The notes: a model not told the origin generated them from the letters alone. Shown: positions 1 to 5,556, counted from the stretch's first letter. The stretch is DNA of 5,556 nt from JBLHGU01 sp047615875 (GCA_047615875.1 JBLHGU010000302.1:1-5556), one strand, 5' to 3'. Made by a program: numbers and translations.

Positions 1-397
1 TATAGATACGGGTAACACCATAGTCATGTAGCTGACTCACTTCAGAGGGCGAGATTACGCCCCCACCACCGCCAAAAACTCGCACCTGGCCCGCATTCTT
101 TTCCTTAAGCATATCCACCATGTATTTGAAGTATTCAACATGGCCACCTTGATAGGAGCTCACAGCAATGCCATGAGCATCTTCCTGAATCGCGGCATTA
201 ACTATCTCACGAACGGAGCGGTTGTGACCGAGATGGATAACCTCGACGCCACTACTCTGCAAAATTCTACGCATGATGTTGATAGAGGCGTCATGCCCAT
301 CAAACAGACTCGCTGCGGTAACAAAACGAATTTTGTATGGCCGTTGCGGCGTGTTGGATTTTTCGTCCTGCAACTGTGGGACGTTGGATTGAGACAT
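1..397 (-). CDS. icmF: Fused isobutyryl-CoA mutase IcmF, N-terminal part (cut by window edge)
   Basis: IcmF is an adenosylcobalamin-dependent mutase interconverting isobutyryl-CoA and n-butyryl-CoA; family members also act on isovaleryl-CoA. It carries its own GTPase chaperone domain between the B12 and substrate domains. Only the first 132 codons are present. After a polar tail of about 20 residues, the B12-binding Rossmann domain starts at KIRFVTAASLFDGHDASIN (22-40). It contains the D-x-H cobalamin-ligand motif (Asp33, His35), then HLGHNRSV (55-62), SSYQGGHVEYFKYM (80-93) and the glycine run FGGGGGVI (108-115), as expected for IcmF. The third position of the usual D-x-H-x-x-G motif is Ser38 rather than Gly, which I believe is normal in this subfamily. 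The G-protein and mutase domains would lie beyond base 1. The ATG at 397-395 has an AGGG ribosome binding site 8 nt upstream (409-406). The gene is divergent from the MerR-type regulator and shares its palindromic control region. A stand-alone small mutase subunit is the main alternative, but the wording of the motifs favours IcmF. Confidence 0.88.
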   Translation of the reverse strand, partial: MSQSNVPQLQDEKSNTPQRPYKIRFVTAASLFDGHDASINIMRRILQSSGVEVIHLGHNRSVREIVNAAIQEDAHGIAVSSYQGGHVEYFKYMVDMLKEKNAGQVRVFGGGGGVISPSEVSQLHDYGVTRIY

Positions 398-442
398 ACC
401 TGGAGCCCTGATAATGATAGAAAAGCATCTATGGAGATTAAA

Positions 443-471
443 ATTCTAATTGACGTTTACGTAAACGTCAA
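443..471 (-). promoter_or_regulatory. Predicted icmF promoter
   Basis: Read on the minus strand, TTGACG (471-466) matches five of six bases of the sigma70 -35 consensus. After a 17-bp spacer comes TAGAAT (448-443), five of six to TATAAT. Transcription would start near 436, leaving a leader of roughly 39 nt before the icmF ATG. The spacer lies almost entirely within the palindrome, so a bound regulator would sit directly on the promoter. Confidence 0.65.
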
Positions 472-474
472 TTA
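447..474. promoter_or_regulatory. Perfect 28-bp palindrome, probable LiuR-type operator
   Basis: The arm TAATTGACGTTTAC (447-460) is followed without a gap by its exact reverse complement (461-474). Symmetry stops at 446/475. The core GTTTACGTAAAC with flanking TGAC/GTCA resembles, from memory, the operators reported for LiuR regulators of branched-chain amino acid degradation in proteobacteria. It lies between a divergent LiuR-like gene and icmF, and forms almost the whole spacer of both predicted promoters. The likely role is binding of a regulator dimer controlling both genes. The palindrome is seen directly; its assignment to this regulator is inference. Confidence 0.85.
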
Positions 475-478
475 TGCT
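450..478 (+). promoter_or_regulatory. Predicted promoter of the MerR-family regulator gene
   Basis: TTGACG (450-455) is a five-of-six -35 box. A 17-bp spacer leads to TATGCT (473-478), a weaker four-of-six -10. Transcription would start near 485, about 26 nt before the preferred ATG. It is the mirror image of the icmF promoter on the other arm of the palindrome, which implies autoregulation. The poorer -10 suggests the regulator gene is the weaker of the two promoters. Confidence 0.55.
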
Positions 479-510
479 ATTTTTTAGTCGTAATTACTTC
501 TTCAGTGCCA

Positions 511-888
511 ATGGAAGCCTATTCTATTACTCAGCTATCCCGTGAATTCGACGTCACTACTCGAGCGATTAGATTTTACGAAGATCAGGGTTTGTTAGCT
601 CCTGAGCGAAAAGGTCGACAACGAATCTATTCCCCAGGTGACAGAGTCCGATTGAAGCTGGTTTTACGTGGGAAAAGGCTCGGTTTCTCACTATTGGAGA
701 TTCGCGACATTATCAGTCTTTACTATAGTGCTCCTGGTGAATCGGCACAGCTAGATTTTTTTCTCGATAAAATACAACAGCGCCGGGAAATATTACTACA
801 ACAAAAAGACGATATAGAAATCACCCTAACAGAATTAGAGGCGATTCAAAATCAATGTCAGGATCGTTTAAGGAAGCTATCTAACTAA
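511..888 (+). CDS. liuR: MerR-family transcriptional regulator, LiuR type
   Basis: This is a 125-residue DNA-binding regulator. The winged helix-turn-helix of the MerR family occupies about residues 4-70: YSITQLSREFDVTTRAIRFY (4-23), then EDQGLLAPERKGRQRIYSP (24-42) forming the first wing, and RVRLKLVLRGKRLGFSLLEI (45-64) as the second helical unit. A coiled-coil dimerisation helix rich in Gln, Lys and Glu follows (about 80-122). There is only one cysteine (116), so the metal-sensing loops of MerR, CueR or ZntR are absent. The wording matches LiuR, which controls leucine/isovalerate and other branched-chain acyl-CoA catabolism, so an acyl-CoA-type ligand is likely but inferred. The ATG at 511 is preferred because the protein then begins a few residues before the helix-turn-helix; a GTG at 505 is in frame two codons upstream. 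Neither has a clear ribosome binding site. It is divergent from icmF across a shared palindrome. Confidence 0.85.
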   Translation: MEAYSITQLSREFDVTTRAIRFYEDQGLLAPERKGRQRIYSPGDRVRLKLVLRGKRLGFSLLEIRDIISLYYSAPGESAQLDFFLDKIQQRREILLQQKDDIEITLTELEAIQNQCQDRLRKLSN

Positions 889-971
889 ATCCCTGTACTT
901 TTAGACCTTTCTCGAGGGAATCAGTGATAAGTAGTCGGCCTGGAACGCGTAAATACACAACGAAACGTCGG

Positions 972-1001
972 AAACTCTAATACAAACATATTGCAGAGTT
1001 T
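972..1001. repeat. Inverted repeat / possible hairpin upstream of chaC
   Basis: AAACTCT (972-978) pairs exactly with AGAGTTT (995-1001). Inside it AATA (979-982) pairs with TATT (989-992), leaving a CAAACA loop and a 2-nt bulge (993-994). That makes 11 base pairs in all. The stem is AT-rich and is followed by only a short interrupted T stretch, so it is at best a weak terminator for the upstream regulator gene; an operator for chaC is equally possible. Confidence 0.4.
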
Positions 1002-1031
1002 ATATTTGAGTGTGATAGAAACCATACAATC

Positions 1032-1044
1032 AGTATAAAATACT
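1032..1044. repeat. Short palindrome over a possible chaC -10 box
   Basis: AGTAT (1032-1036) and ATACT (1040-1044) are exact inverted repeats around AAA, and enclose TATAAA (1034-1039), a candidate -10 about 35 nt before the chaC start. A short AT-rich palindrome like this can arise by chance, so a regulatory role is speculative. Confidence 0.25.
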
Positions 1045-1074
1045 AGCTGGACAATAACTTAGTAATCTTTGATT

Positions 1075-1776
1075 GTGATAAACAAGCCGTTAAGCCGCCA
1101 AAGTATTTTAAACGGCCACATGCAAGATCTGTTGGAAAAAAACCCAACTGCAATGCAATTTATGCCTGATGATGAGCGCCATGCTTTGATAGAAAAGGCT
1201 ATTGACGAATCCCCAAGCCGCGAAAATTTCTATGTGTTTGGCTATGGCTCCTTAATTTGGAATCCAGCCATGCACGTTGCCGATAGCAAAAAAGCCTTGT
1301 TGCATGGTTATCATCGAAATTTCTGTTTCTGGAGCAAACTCGGACGGGGTACGGAACAATCGCCAGGCTTAATGCTGGGTCTGGAACCAGGATCATTTTG
1401 CACTGGCATCGCTTATAGAATCGAGCCTGATTTAATAGAATCGGAAATCGAGATTCTTTTTCGCCGCGAAATGATCTCATACGCTTATAAGCCAACCTGG
1501 GTTTCGGTCGAATCAGAAGGTGAAATTATTCCGGCTTTAACTTTCATAGTTGATCCAGATAATGACCGCTATTGTGGTGCCCTGCCACGCAAGATATTGG
1601 TGGAGACAATTGCGCTGGCAAAAGGAGCGTTGGGGCGAAATTGTGATTATTTGTTTGATCTTGTTCACCATCTAAGAAAGTTCGACCTTGTTGATGAAAA
1701 ACTCGAAGAAATAGCGCTAGCGGTTAGAAAGTTTCAGAAAAATCTACCACTGACAGATCCGCCCGATGACGGATAA
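1075..1776 (+). CDS. chaC: Glutathione-specific gamma-glutamylcyclotransferase, ChaC family
   Basis: ChaC enzymes cleave cytosolic glutathione to 5-oxoproline and Cys-Gly. The hallmark YVFGYGSLIWNP motif (residues 53-64) forms the gamma-glutamyl binding loop. Other family blocks follow: GYHRNFCFWS (78-87), GRGTEQSPGLMLGLEPG (90-106), GIAYRIEP (111-118) and FRREMISYAYKPTW (129-142). Glu132 in the last block is the expected catalytic acid/base, aligning with Glu83 of human CHAC2. The later segment KGALGRNCDYLFDLVHHLR also matches. At 233 aa the length equals that of E. coli ChaC (231). The start is uncertain. GTG at 1075 is chosen because PLSRQSILNG resembles the conserved N-terminus of proteobacterial ChaC, which an ATG at 1120 would remove. 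TTG at 1069 is also open, an in-frame stop at 1063-1065 bars anything earlier, and no ribosome binding site helps. The AI-2E family gene follows 25 nt downstream, probably in the same transcript. Confidence 0.9.
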   Translation: MINKPLSRQSILNGHMQDLLEKNPTAMQFMPDDERHALIEKAIDESPSRENFYVFGYGSLIWNPAMHVADSKKALLHGYHRNFCFWSKLGRGTEQSPGLMLGLEPGSFCTGIAYRIEPDLIESEIEILFRREMISYAYKPTWVSVESEGEIIPALTFIVDPDNDRYCGALPRKILVETIALAKGALGRNCDYLFDLVHHLRKFDLVDEKLEEIALAVRKFQKNLPLTDPPDDG

Positions 1777-1789
1777 ACGGCAAACCAAT

Positions 1790-1795
1790 GGGGAG
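1790..1795 (+). promoter_or_regulatory. Strong ribosome binding site that decides the perM-like start
   Basis: GGGGAG lies six bases before the ATG at 1802. An earlier in-frame ATG at 1766, inside the end of chaC, has no such site and would add only a polar 12-residue tail. The later start is therefore preferred. Confidence 0.75.
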
Positions 1796-1801
1796 ACTAA
1801 T

Positions 1802-2839
1802 ATGGACCATCCCGGACTTTCCACCCCAACCAGGGTACTTCTAACTGCAGCCTGTGTTGTTATAGTGATAGCCGGCCTTCGCGCTGCTGCGGAAATTATT
1901 TCTCCACTACTTATGGCGGCCTTTCTGGCTATTATAAGCACGCCACCTATAGTCTGGTTACAACGACATGGCATGCCAAAAGTAGCGGCTTATAGTGTTG
2001 TCATAGCGATACTGGTAATTGTCGGCATTGTTAGCGTTGCCGGCATACGGGAATCCGTCGAACAAATAAACCTTACATTACCTGAATATGAAGCCCGATT
2101 AACGGATCTGGTGGGTGGTGTGTCTAGCTGGCTTAACGGAATCGGATTATTGCCAGACGGTGCTAAGCTCAAGTCATTGGTAGATCCTGGGGCTGTAATC
2201 AGTCTGTTTAGTGAGCTAGTAAACCGCGCCGGTGGATTAATGGCGAATCTGTTTTTAATCGTAATGGCGCTACTGTTTATATTGGTTGAGGTTGCAGTTC
2301 TGCCGGATAAGCTAGGGCTCATTATGTCTAAGCGAAAGCTGTCACTAAATCATTTAGGCAACTTCACTGACACGGTCAACCAGTATTTTTTAATTAAAAC
2401 CTTAATGAGTCTGATTACCGGCTGTTTTATCGCACTTTGGCTTTATGTTCTGGGCGTTGATTTTGCAGTTTTATGGGGCTGGTTGGCATTTTTTCTTAAT
2501 TTCGTACCTTATATAGGATCCTTTATCGCCGCAGTACCTGCTGTGTTGATTGCACTATTGGGACAGGGCTCAGATATTGCCTTATTTGCTGCGGCTGGTT
2601 TCCTGGTCTCTAATCTGGTCGTAGGAAATCTTCTAGAACCTCGTTTTCTGGGCCGAGGGCTTGGGCTTTCAACCCTGGTGGTTTTTGTATCCATGGTTTT
2701 CTGGGGCTGGGTGCTTGGCCCAGTTGGCATGTTCCTATCGGCTCCACTAACGACATTGTTAAAAATTGCCGCAGAGAGCGATCCAAAGTCTCGATGGCTG
2801 GGTGTCCTGCTTGGAAATGGTGTTAAATCATCCACCTGA
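1802..2839 (+). CDS. AI-2E/PerM-family multispanning membrane protein
   Basis: This is an inner-membrane protein of 345 residues, the usual size for the AI-2E transporter family (PF01594; UPF0118, PerM, TqsA). Hydrophobic segments are visible at about 11-29, 32-50, 61-81, 146-166, 200-218, 221-253, 257-276 and 290-318. A soluble, charged stretch lies at about 82-145, as in relatives. Family blocks are clear: LGVDFAVLWGWLAFFLNFVPYIGS (217-240, with the FVPYIGS signature), GNLLEPRFLGRGLGLS (275-290) and WGWVLGPVGMFLSAPLT (301-317). Members have been linked to autoinducer-2 export, and some to Na+/H+ exchange, so the cargo cannot be named from sequence. It follows chaC by 25 nt and is probably co-transcribed, but a functional link to glutathione turnover is not established. 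PerM-like genes elsewhere often sit near purine genes; here purB is the next gene downstream. Confidence 0.87.
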   Translation: MDHPGLSTPTRVLLTAACVVIVIAGLRAAAEIISPLLMAAFLAIISTPPIVWLQRHGMPKVAAYSVVIAILVIVGIVSVAGIRESVEQINLTLPEYEARLTDLVGGVSSWLNGIGLLPDGAKLKSLVDPGAVISLFSELVNRAGGLMANLFLIVMALLFILVEVAVLPDKLGLIMSKRKLSLNHLGNFTDTVNQYFLIKTLMSLITGCFIALWLYVLGVDFAVLWGWLAFFLNFVPYIGSFIAAVPAVLIALLGQGSDIALFAAAGFLVSNLVVGNLLEPRFLGRGLGLSTLVVFVSMVFWGWVLGPVGMFLSAPLTTLLKIAAESDPKSRWLGVLLGNGVKSST

Positions 2840-2967
2840 AAAGTGTGCTGTAGATGTTAAAATAACCGATCTTGCCGTCAAGCAGACCTCCTCATGCTCC
2901 GGACACCTGCTATTTCCTGCTCATGAAACGATAGTTTCTAATTCGCCATAATATTCTAGATATTTCA
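2840..2967. other. Intergenic region before purB, probable promoter
   Basis: This 128-bp gap has no convincing gene and no terminator-like hairpin with a T-run. CATAAT (2947-2952) is a good -10 candidate, but the base run 17 bp upstream (TGAAAC, 2924-2929) is a poor -35. A small dyad, GAAAC-GATA-GTTTC (2925-2938), covers that -35 position. Its centre and length do not fit the PurR box. If this promoter is real, the purB leader would be under about 10 nt, in keeping with the absence of a clear ribosome binding site before the purB ATG. Confidence 0.35.
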
Positions 2968-4347
2968 ATGAACCTCACGACATTATCCGCCATCAGTCCA
3001 TTAGATGGACGCTATCACACCAAAGTAGCCGATCTTCAGCCAATTTTCAGTGAATTTGGATTGATTCAGCACCGGGTGCTGGTTGAGATACGCTGGATCC
3101 AGACTTTGTCCAGACATAGGGAGATCGCAGAACTGCCTGAGTTCTCGGCCCTCGCACATGGCTATCTTGATACCATCCTGGACGGCTTTTCCGAAGCTGA
3201 TGCACAACGGATTAAAGATATTGAACGCACAACGAATCACGATGTAAAGGCAGTCGAATATTTCCTCAAGGAACGATTCGAGCACCATAAGGAATTAGGT
3301 CCCTATTCTGAATTCATTCATTTTGCCTGCACCTCAGAGGACATAAACAATCTTTCCTATGGATTGATGCTGAAAACTGGACGCGATCACGTCATTCTAC
3401 CAGCGATGGAAAAATTAACCAGGAAGATGGCATCACTGGCCCAAGAATATGCCGCTATACCCATGCTCTCCAGAACTCATGGGCAGACTGCCACGCCCAC
3501 TACGGTTGGCAAGGAACTGGCGAACGTTGTGCATAGAATGCGGCAGGCGATTGCCGATATCAGACAGACAAAAATAGAAGGCAAAATTAACGGAGCTGTT
3601 GGCAATTATAATGCCCACCTAGCTACCTATCCGAATATTGATTGGCCCAAACTGGCCGAGTCTTTTATCGATTCACTGGGACTTAGCCAACATCCAATGA
3701 CTACGCAAATTGAGCCGCATGACTATATTGCCCGGCTCAACCACGCCATTATTCGGTTTAACAACATCTTGCTGGATCTTGACCGGGACATCTGGAGCTA
3801 CATTTCAGTTGGATATTTTAAACAGAAAGTTGTTGCTGGCGAAGTGGGTTCAAGCACCATGCCACACAAGGTTAATCCGATAGACTTTGAAAACTCTGAA
3901 GGCAATATTGGTTTAGCTAATGCCATGCTTAGTCATCTTGCAGACAAATTACCGATCAGTCGCTGGCAACGGGATTTGAGTGATTCTACCGTTTTAAGAA
4001 ACCTCGGTGTAGGCCTGGGCTATAGCCTGGTTGCCTATGAGTCCTGCATGAAGGGTCTTGGCAAACTTGAGGTGAATAAGGCTCGCCTTAATGAGGATCT
4101 GGAAAATGCCTGGGAGGTTCTGGCCGAACCAATACAAACAGTCATGCGTCGCTATGGCGTGGAGAAACCCTACGAAAAACTCAAACAACTGACTCGTGGC
4201 CAACGTATGGATAAGCAACTGATCGGCGACTTCATCCAGTCCCTGAATATTCCAGAGTCGGCGAAGAAAGAGTTATCACTGCTTTCACCATCAACCTATA
4301 TAGGTAACGCAGTGGAAATAACCCTTACCCAGCTTTCTGAAACGTGA
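2968..4347 (+). CDS. purB: Adenylosuccinate lyase
   Basis: PurB acts twice in purine synthesis. It splits SAICAR to AICAR plus fumarate, and adenylosuccinate to AMP plus fumarate; it is a cytosolic homotetramer. The 459-residue protein is full length (E. coli 456) and reads as its close relative throughout. It opens with LSAISPLDGRY (6-16). ERTTNHDVKAVEYFLKE (86-102), FACTSEDINNLSYGLMLKT (119-137) and MLSRTHGQTATPTTVGKE (166-183, catalytic His171) follow. The mobile fumarase/aspartase signature GSSTMPHKVNPIDFENSEGN lies at 294-313, with the catalytic serine expected at Ser295. SRWQRDLSDSTVLRNLGVG (331-349) and EPIQTVMRRYGVEKPYEKLK complete the family pattern. The ATG at 2968 is fixed by alignment to the E. 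coli N-terminus, although no strong ribosome binding site precedes it. It leads an overlapping cluster with the pseudouridine synthase and pyrD. No hflD or mnmA is found next to it, unlike in E. coli. Confidence 0.97.
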   Translation: MNLTTLSAISPLDGRYHTKVADLQPIFSEFGLIQHRVLVEIRWIQTLSRHREIAELPEFSALAHGYLDTILDGFSEADAQRIKDIERTTNHDVKAVEYFLKERFEHHKELGPYSEFIHFACTSEDINNLSYGLMLKTGRDHVILPAMEKLTRKMASLAQEYAAIPMLSRTHGQTATPTTVGKELANVVHRMRQAIADIRQTKIEGKINGAVGNYNAHLATYPNIDWPKLAESFIDSLGLSQHPMTTQIEPHDYIARLNHAIIRFNNILLDLDRDIWSYISVGYFKQKVVAGEVGSSTMPHKVNPIDFENSEGNIGLANAMLSHLADKLPISRWQRDLSDSTVLRNLGVGLGYSLVAYESCMKGLGKLEVNKARLNEDLENAWEVLAEPIQTVMRRYGVEKPYEKLKQLTRGQRMDKQLIGDFIQSLNIPESAKKELSLLSPSTYIGNAVEITLTQLSET

Positions 4348-5066
4348 CCGAAGTTCGCCTGTCAAAGTACCTTTCTAGCAAAGGATTATGTTCACGCCGA
4401 GAGGCTGACCGATACATCGCTGACGGATTAGTTACGGTGGATGGAGAGGTAGTTCTCGATGCGTGGTTTAGAGTACTTCCTGAGCATAATGTTGTGATGG
4501 CCAGTTCAGCACAAAAGGCGCAACAACAAATGCTGACAGTGCTATTAAACAAACCATTAGGTTATGTATCGGCACAGGCAGAAGAAGGCCAGGTAAACTC
4601 TGCTCGACTGCTCCAGTCAGAAAATTATTACGGTGGCGGGAAGCCACCCAGAATTAATCGTAAAAAGGCCTTTGCTCCTGCCGGTCGACTGGATATTAAT
4701 TCCACGGGTTTACTAGTTTTAACTCAGGATGGGCGAGTTGCTGGCAAGTTAATTGGCAACAATGTGGAAATCGAAAAAGAATATCTAGTTCGGCATAAGG
4801 GCGCGGTTAGCGATTCTCAAATTTCAGAAATGAGATCAGGCCTACAACTTGATGGCAGAGATTTAAAGACGGCTAAGATACAACGAGTAAACGAAGATCA
4901 AATTAGACTTGTTCTTATCGAAGGTAAGAAACGTCAGGTCAGGCGAATGTGTGAAGCCGTTGGGCTAGAGCTATTTGCACTTAAACGAGTACGAGTTGGA
5001 AAAGTACGATTGGGCGATCTTCCTTTGGGTAAATGGCGCACATTGGCAAAGGGAGAAGAGTTTTAA
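4344..5066 (+). CDS. rRNA pseudouridine synthase, RsuA/RluB/RluF family with S4 domain
   Basis: This enzyme isomerises a uridine in ribosomal RNA to pseudouridine. An S4 RNA-binding domain occupies about residues 4-50 (RLSKYLSSKGLCSRREADRY, 5-24, then VTVDGEVV). The catalytic domain follows: LLNKPLGYVS (67-76), APAGRLDINSTGLLVLTQDG (111-130, catalytic Asp117), EKEYLVR (144-150) and EGKKRQVRRMCEAVGLELFALKRVRVGKVRLGDLPLGKWR near the C-terminus. About 20 basic, Gly-rich residues (95-112) sit just before the GRLD motif. The S4 domain and wording look closest to RluF-like enzymes (23S rRNA U2604 region), but the target base cannot be fixed by eye; RluE lacks S4 and is unlikely. The GTG start at 4344 is required, since the S4 domain begins at residue 4-5 and the next Met is residue 52. 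It overlaps the purB stop by 4 nt (GTGA), without its own ribosome binding site, implying translational coupling. Confidence 0.9.
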   Translation: MTEVRLSKYLSSKGLCSRREADRYIADGLVTVDGEVVLDAWFRVLPEHNVVMASSAQKAQQQMLTVLLNKPLGYVSAQAEEGQVNSARLLQSENYYGGGKPPRINRKKAFAPAGRLDINSTGLLVLTQDGRVAGKLIGNNVEIEKEYLVRHKGAVSDSQISEMRSGLQLDGRDLKTAKIQRVNEDQIRLVLIEGKKRQVRRMCEAVGLELFALKRVRVGKVRLGDLPLGKWRTLAKGEEF

Positions 5067-5556
5067 TGGATAGCTACAAGCTATTAAGACCTCTACTTTT
5101 CAAACTGGATGCTGAAACTGCCCACCATAAAGTGCTAGCTGGTTTTAAGTGGGCTTCAAAAAGCAAATTTTCACTCAATCAGATACACAGAATATATGGT
5201 AGCAAGGTACCAAAAATAACTGTAAATCTGATGGGTCTACAATTTAAAAACCCGGTTGGACTTGCAGCCGGTTTGGACAAAGATGCCATTGCTGGCCCCG
5301 CGTTAGCCGCTCTGGGCTTTGGTTTCATAGAGCTTGGCACGGTTACGCCACAACCGCAGGTCGGAAATCCAAAACCACGTATGTTTCGGCTACAAAGTGA
5401 TCAAGCAATCATTAACAGGATGGGTTTTAATAGTGGTGGCCTTAGCCAATTCGTTGGTAATTTTCGCCGCTTCAATACTGATTGCATCAGCGGAATAAAT
5501 TTGGGAAAAAATGCCAATACACCTAATGAAGATGCCATATCTGATTATAAAGCGGG
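5066..5556 (+). CDS. pyrD: Dihydroorotate dehydrogenase (quinone), class 2, N-terminal part (cut by window edge)
   Basis: PyrD oxidises dihydroorotate to orotate, the fourth step of pyrimidine synthesis. It uses FMN and passes electrons to membrane quinones. 163 codons are present, about half of the usual 336. The N-terminal helical segment LLRPLLFKLDAETAHHKVL (6-24) is the membrane-associating, quinone-channel part that marks class 2. The barrel then opens with VNLMGLQFKNPVGLAAGLDKD (53-73, FMN-binding AAGLDK), GFGFIELGTVTPQPQVGNPKPRMFRL (84-109), AIINRMGFNSGG (114-125) and GINLGKNANTPNEDA (143-157). The catalytic serine (Ser175 in E. coli) lies beyond the window. The ATG shares base A5066 with the stop of the pseudouridine synthase gene (TAATG). 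A purine-rich run, GGGAGAAGAG (5051-5060), supplies the ribosome binding site. The reading frame stays open to the end with no damage. Confidence 0.95.
   Translation, partial: MDSYKLLRPLLFKLDAETAHHKVLAGFKWASKSKFSLNQIHRIYGSKVPKITVNLMGLQFKNPVGLAAGLDKDAIAGPALAALGFGFIELGTVTPQPQVGNPKPRMFRLQSDQAIINRMGFNSGGLSQFVGNFRRFNTDCISGINLGKNANTPNEDAISDYKA

Larger units (their letters stand above)
889..1074. other. AT-rich intergenic region between the regulator and chaC
   Basis: This 186-bp gap has no credible gene. It holds the two dyads listed separately and several AT-rich hexamers that could serve as -10 boxes: TATATT (1001-1006), TACAAT (1025-1030) and TATAAA (1034-1039). None is paired with a good -35 at 16-18 bp, so the chaC promoter probably lies here but cannot be fixed by eye. 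No hairpin followed by a T-run was found after the regulator gene. Confidence 0.5.

Noticed and set aside
140..487. Open frame of 115 codons on the plus strand overlapping icmF
   Set aside because: It is antisense to the clearly conserved B12-binding domain, runs through the palindrome and promoters, and has no recognisable protein pattern.
511..888. Metal- or redox-sensing MerR regulator (CueR, ZntR, SoxR type)
   Set aside because: The single cysteine at residue 116 cannot form the metal or iron-sulfur sites of these groups, and the operator and neighbour point to the LiuR group.
891..920. Possible intrinsic terminator after the regulator gene (CCCT...AGGG and TTTCTCGAGGGAA)
   Set aside because: The stems are short or imperfect and no T-run follows.
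1199..1495. Minus-strand open frame within chaC
   Set aside because: It is a shadow of the conserved ChaC frame, with no promoter or ribosome binding site and no family resemblance.
2871..2882. CTTG-CCGT-CAAG hairpin after the PerM-like gene as terminator
   Set aside because: Only four base pairs and no following T-run.
2925..2938. PurR operator upstream of purB
   Set aside because: The dyad lacks the central CG and the 16-bp ACGCAA..TTGCGT pattern of PurR boxes.
2766..2951. Open frame of 61 codons spanning the end of the PerM-like gene and the gap before purB
   Set aside because: Most of it lies in another frame of the conserved membrane gene; the rest has no ribosome binding site or protein-like pattern.

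Overview
The window looks like an ordinary chromosomal stretch from a gammaproteobacterium. The PurB, ChaC and PyrD proteins read very much like the Escherichia coli ones. The AT-leaning composition and the pairing of a LiuR-like regulator with a B12-dependent mutase would fit a free-living, possibly marine, heterotroph. That lineage call is inference from protein resemblance by memory; no database was searched. There are seven genes: five complete, and two cut by the window edges.

Left block (1-888): the 5' part of icmF (fused isobutyryl-CoA mutase) on the minus strand faces away from a MerR-family regulator of the LiuR type on the plus strand. Between them is a perfect 28-bp palindrome. Each of its arms carries a TTGACG hexamer that can act as a -35 box for one of the two genes, and each is followed by a plausible -10 at 17 bp. 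The regulator probably controls both its own gene and the mutase from this one operator, linking the mutase to branched-chain acyl-CoA metabolism.

Middle block (889-2839): a 186-bp AT-rich gap with two dyads leads into chaC (glutathione-specific gamma-glutamylcyclotransferase). Close behind is an AI-2E/PerM-family membrane protein whose start is fixed by a strong ribosome binding site. The two are probably co-transcribed.

Right block (2840-5556): a 128-bp gap precedes purB (adenylosuccinate lyase). An S4-domain rRNA pseudouridine synthase follows, starting with a GTG inside the purB stop region (4-nt overlap). Then comes pyrD (dihydroorotate dehydrogenase, class 2, 3' end missing), whose ATG shares one base with the synthase stop. 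This is a tightly packed operon joining purine synthesis, pyrimidine synthesis and ribosome modification.

I see no tRNA or rRNA genes, insertion sequences, CRISPR arrays or phage genes, and no convincing intrinsic terminator. I do not see a clearly new system. The most informative structure is the symmetrical divergent promoter/operator at about 443-478.
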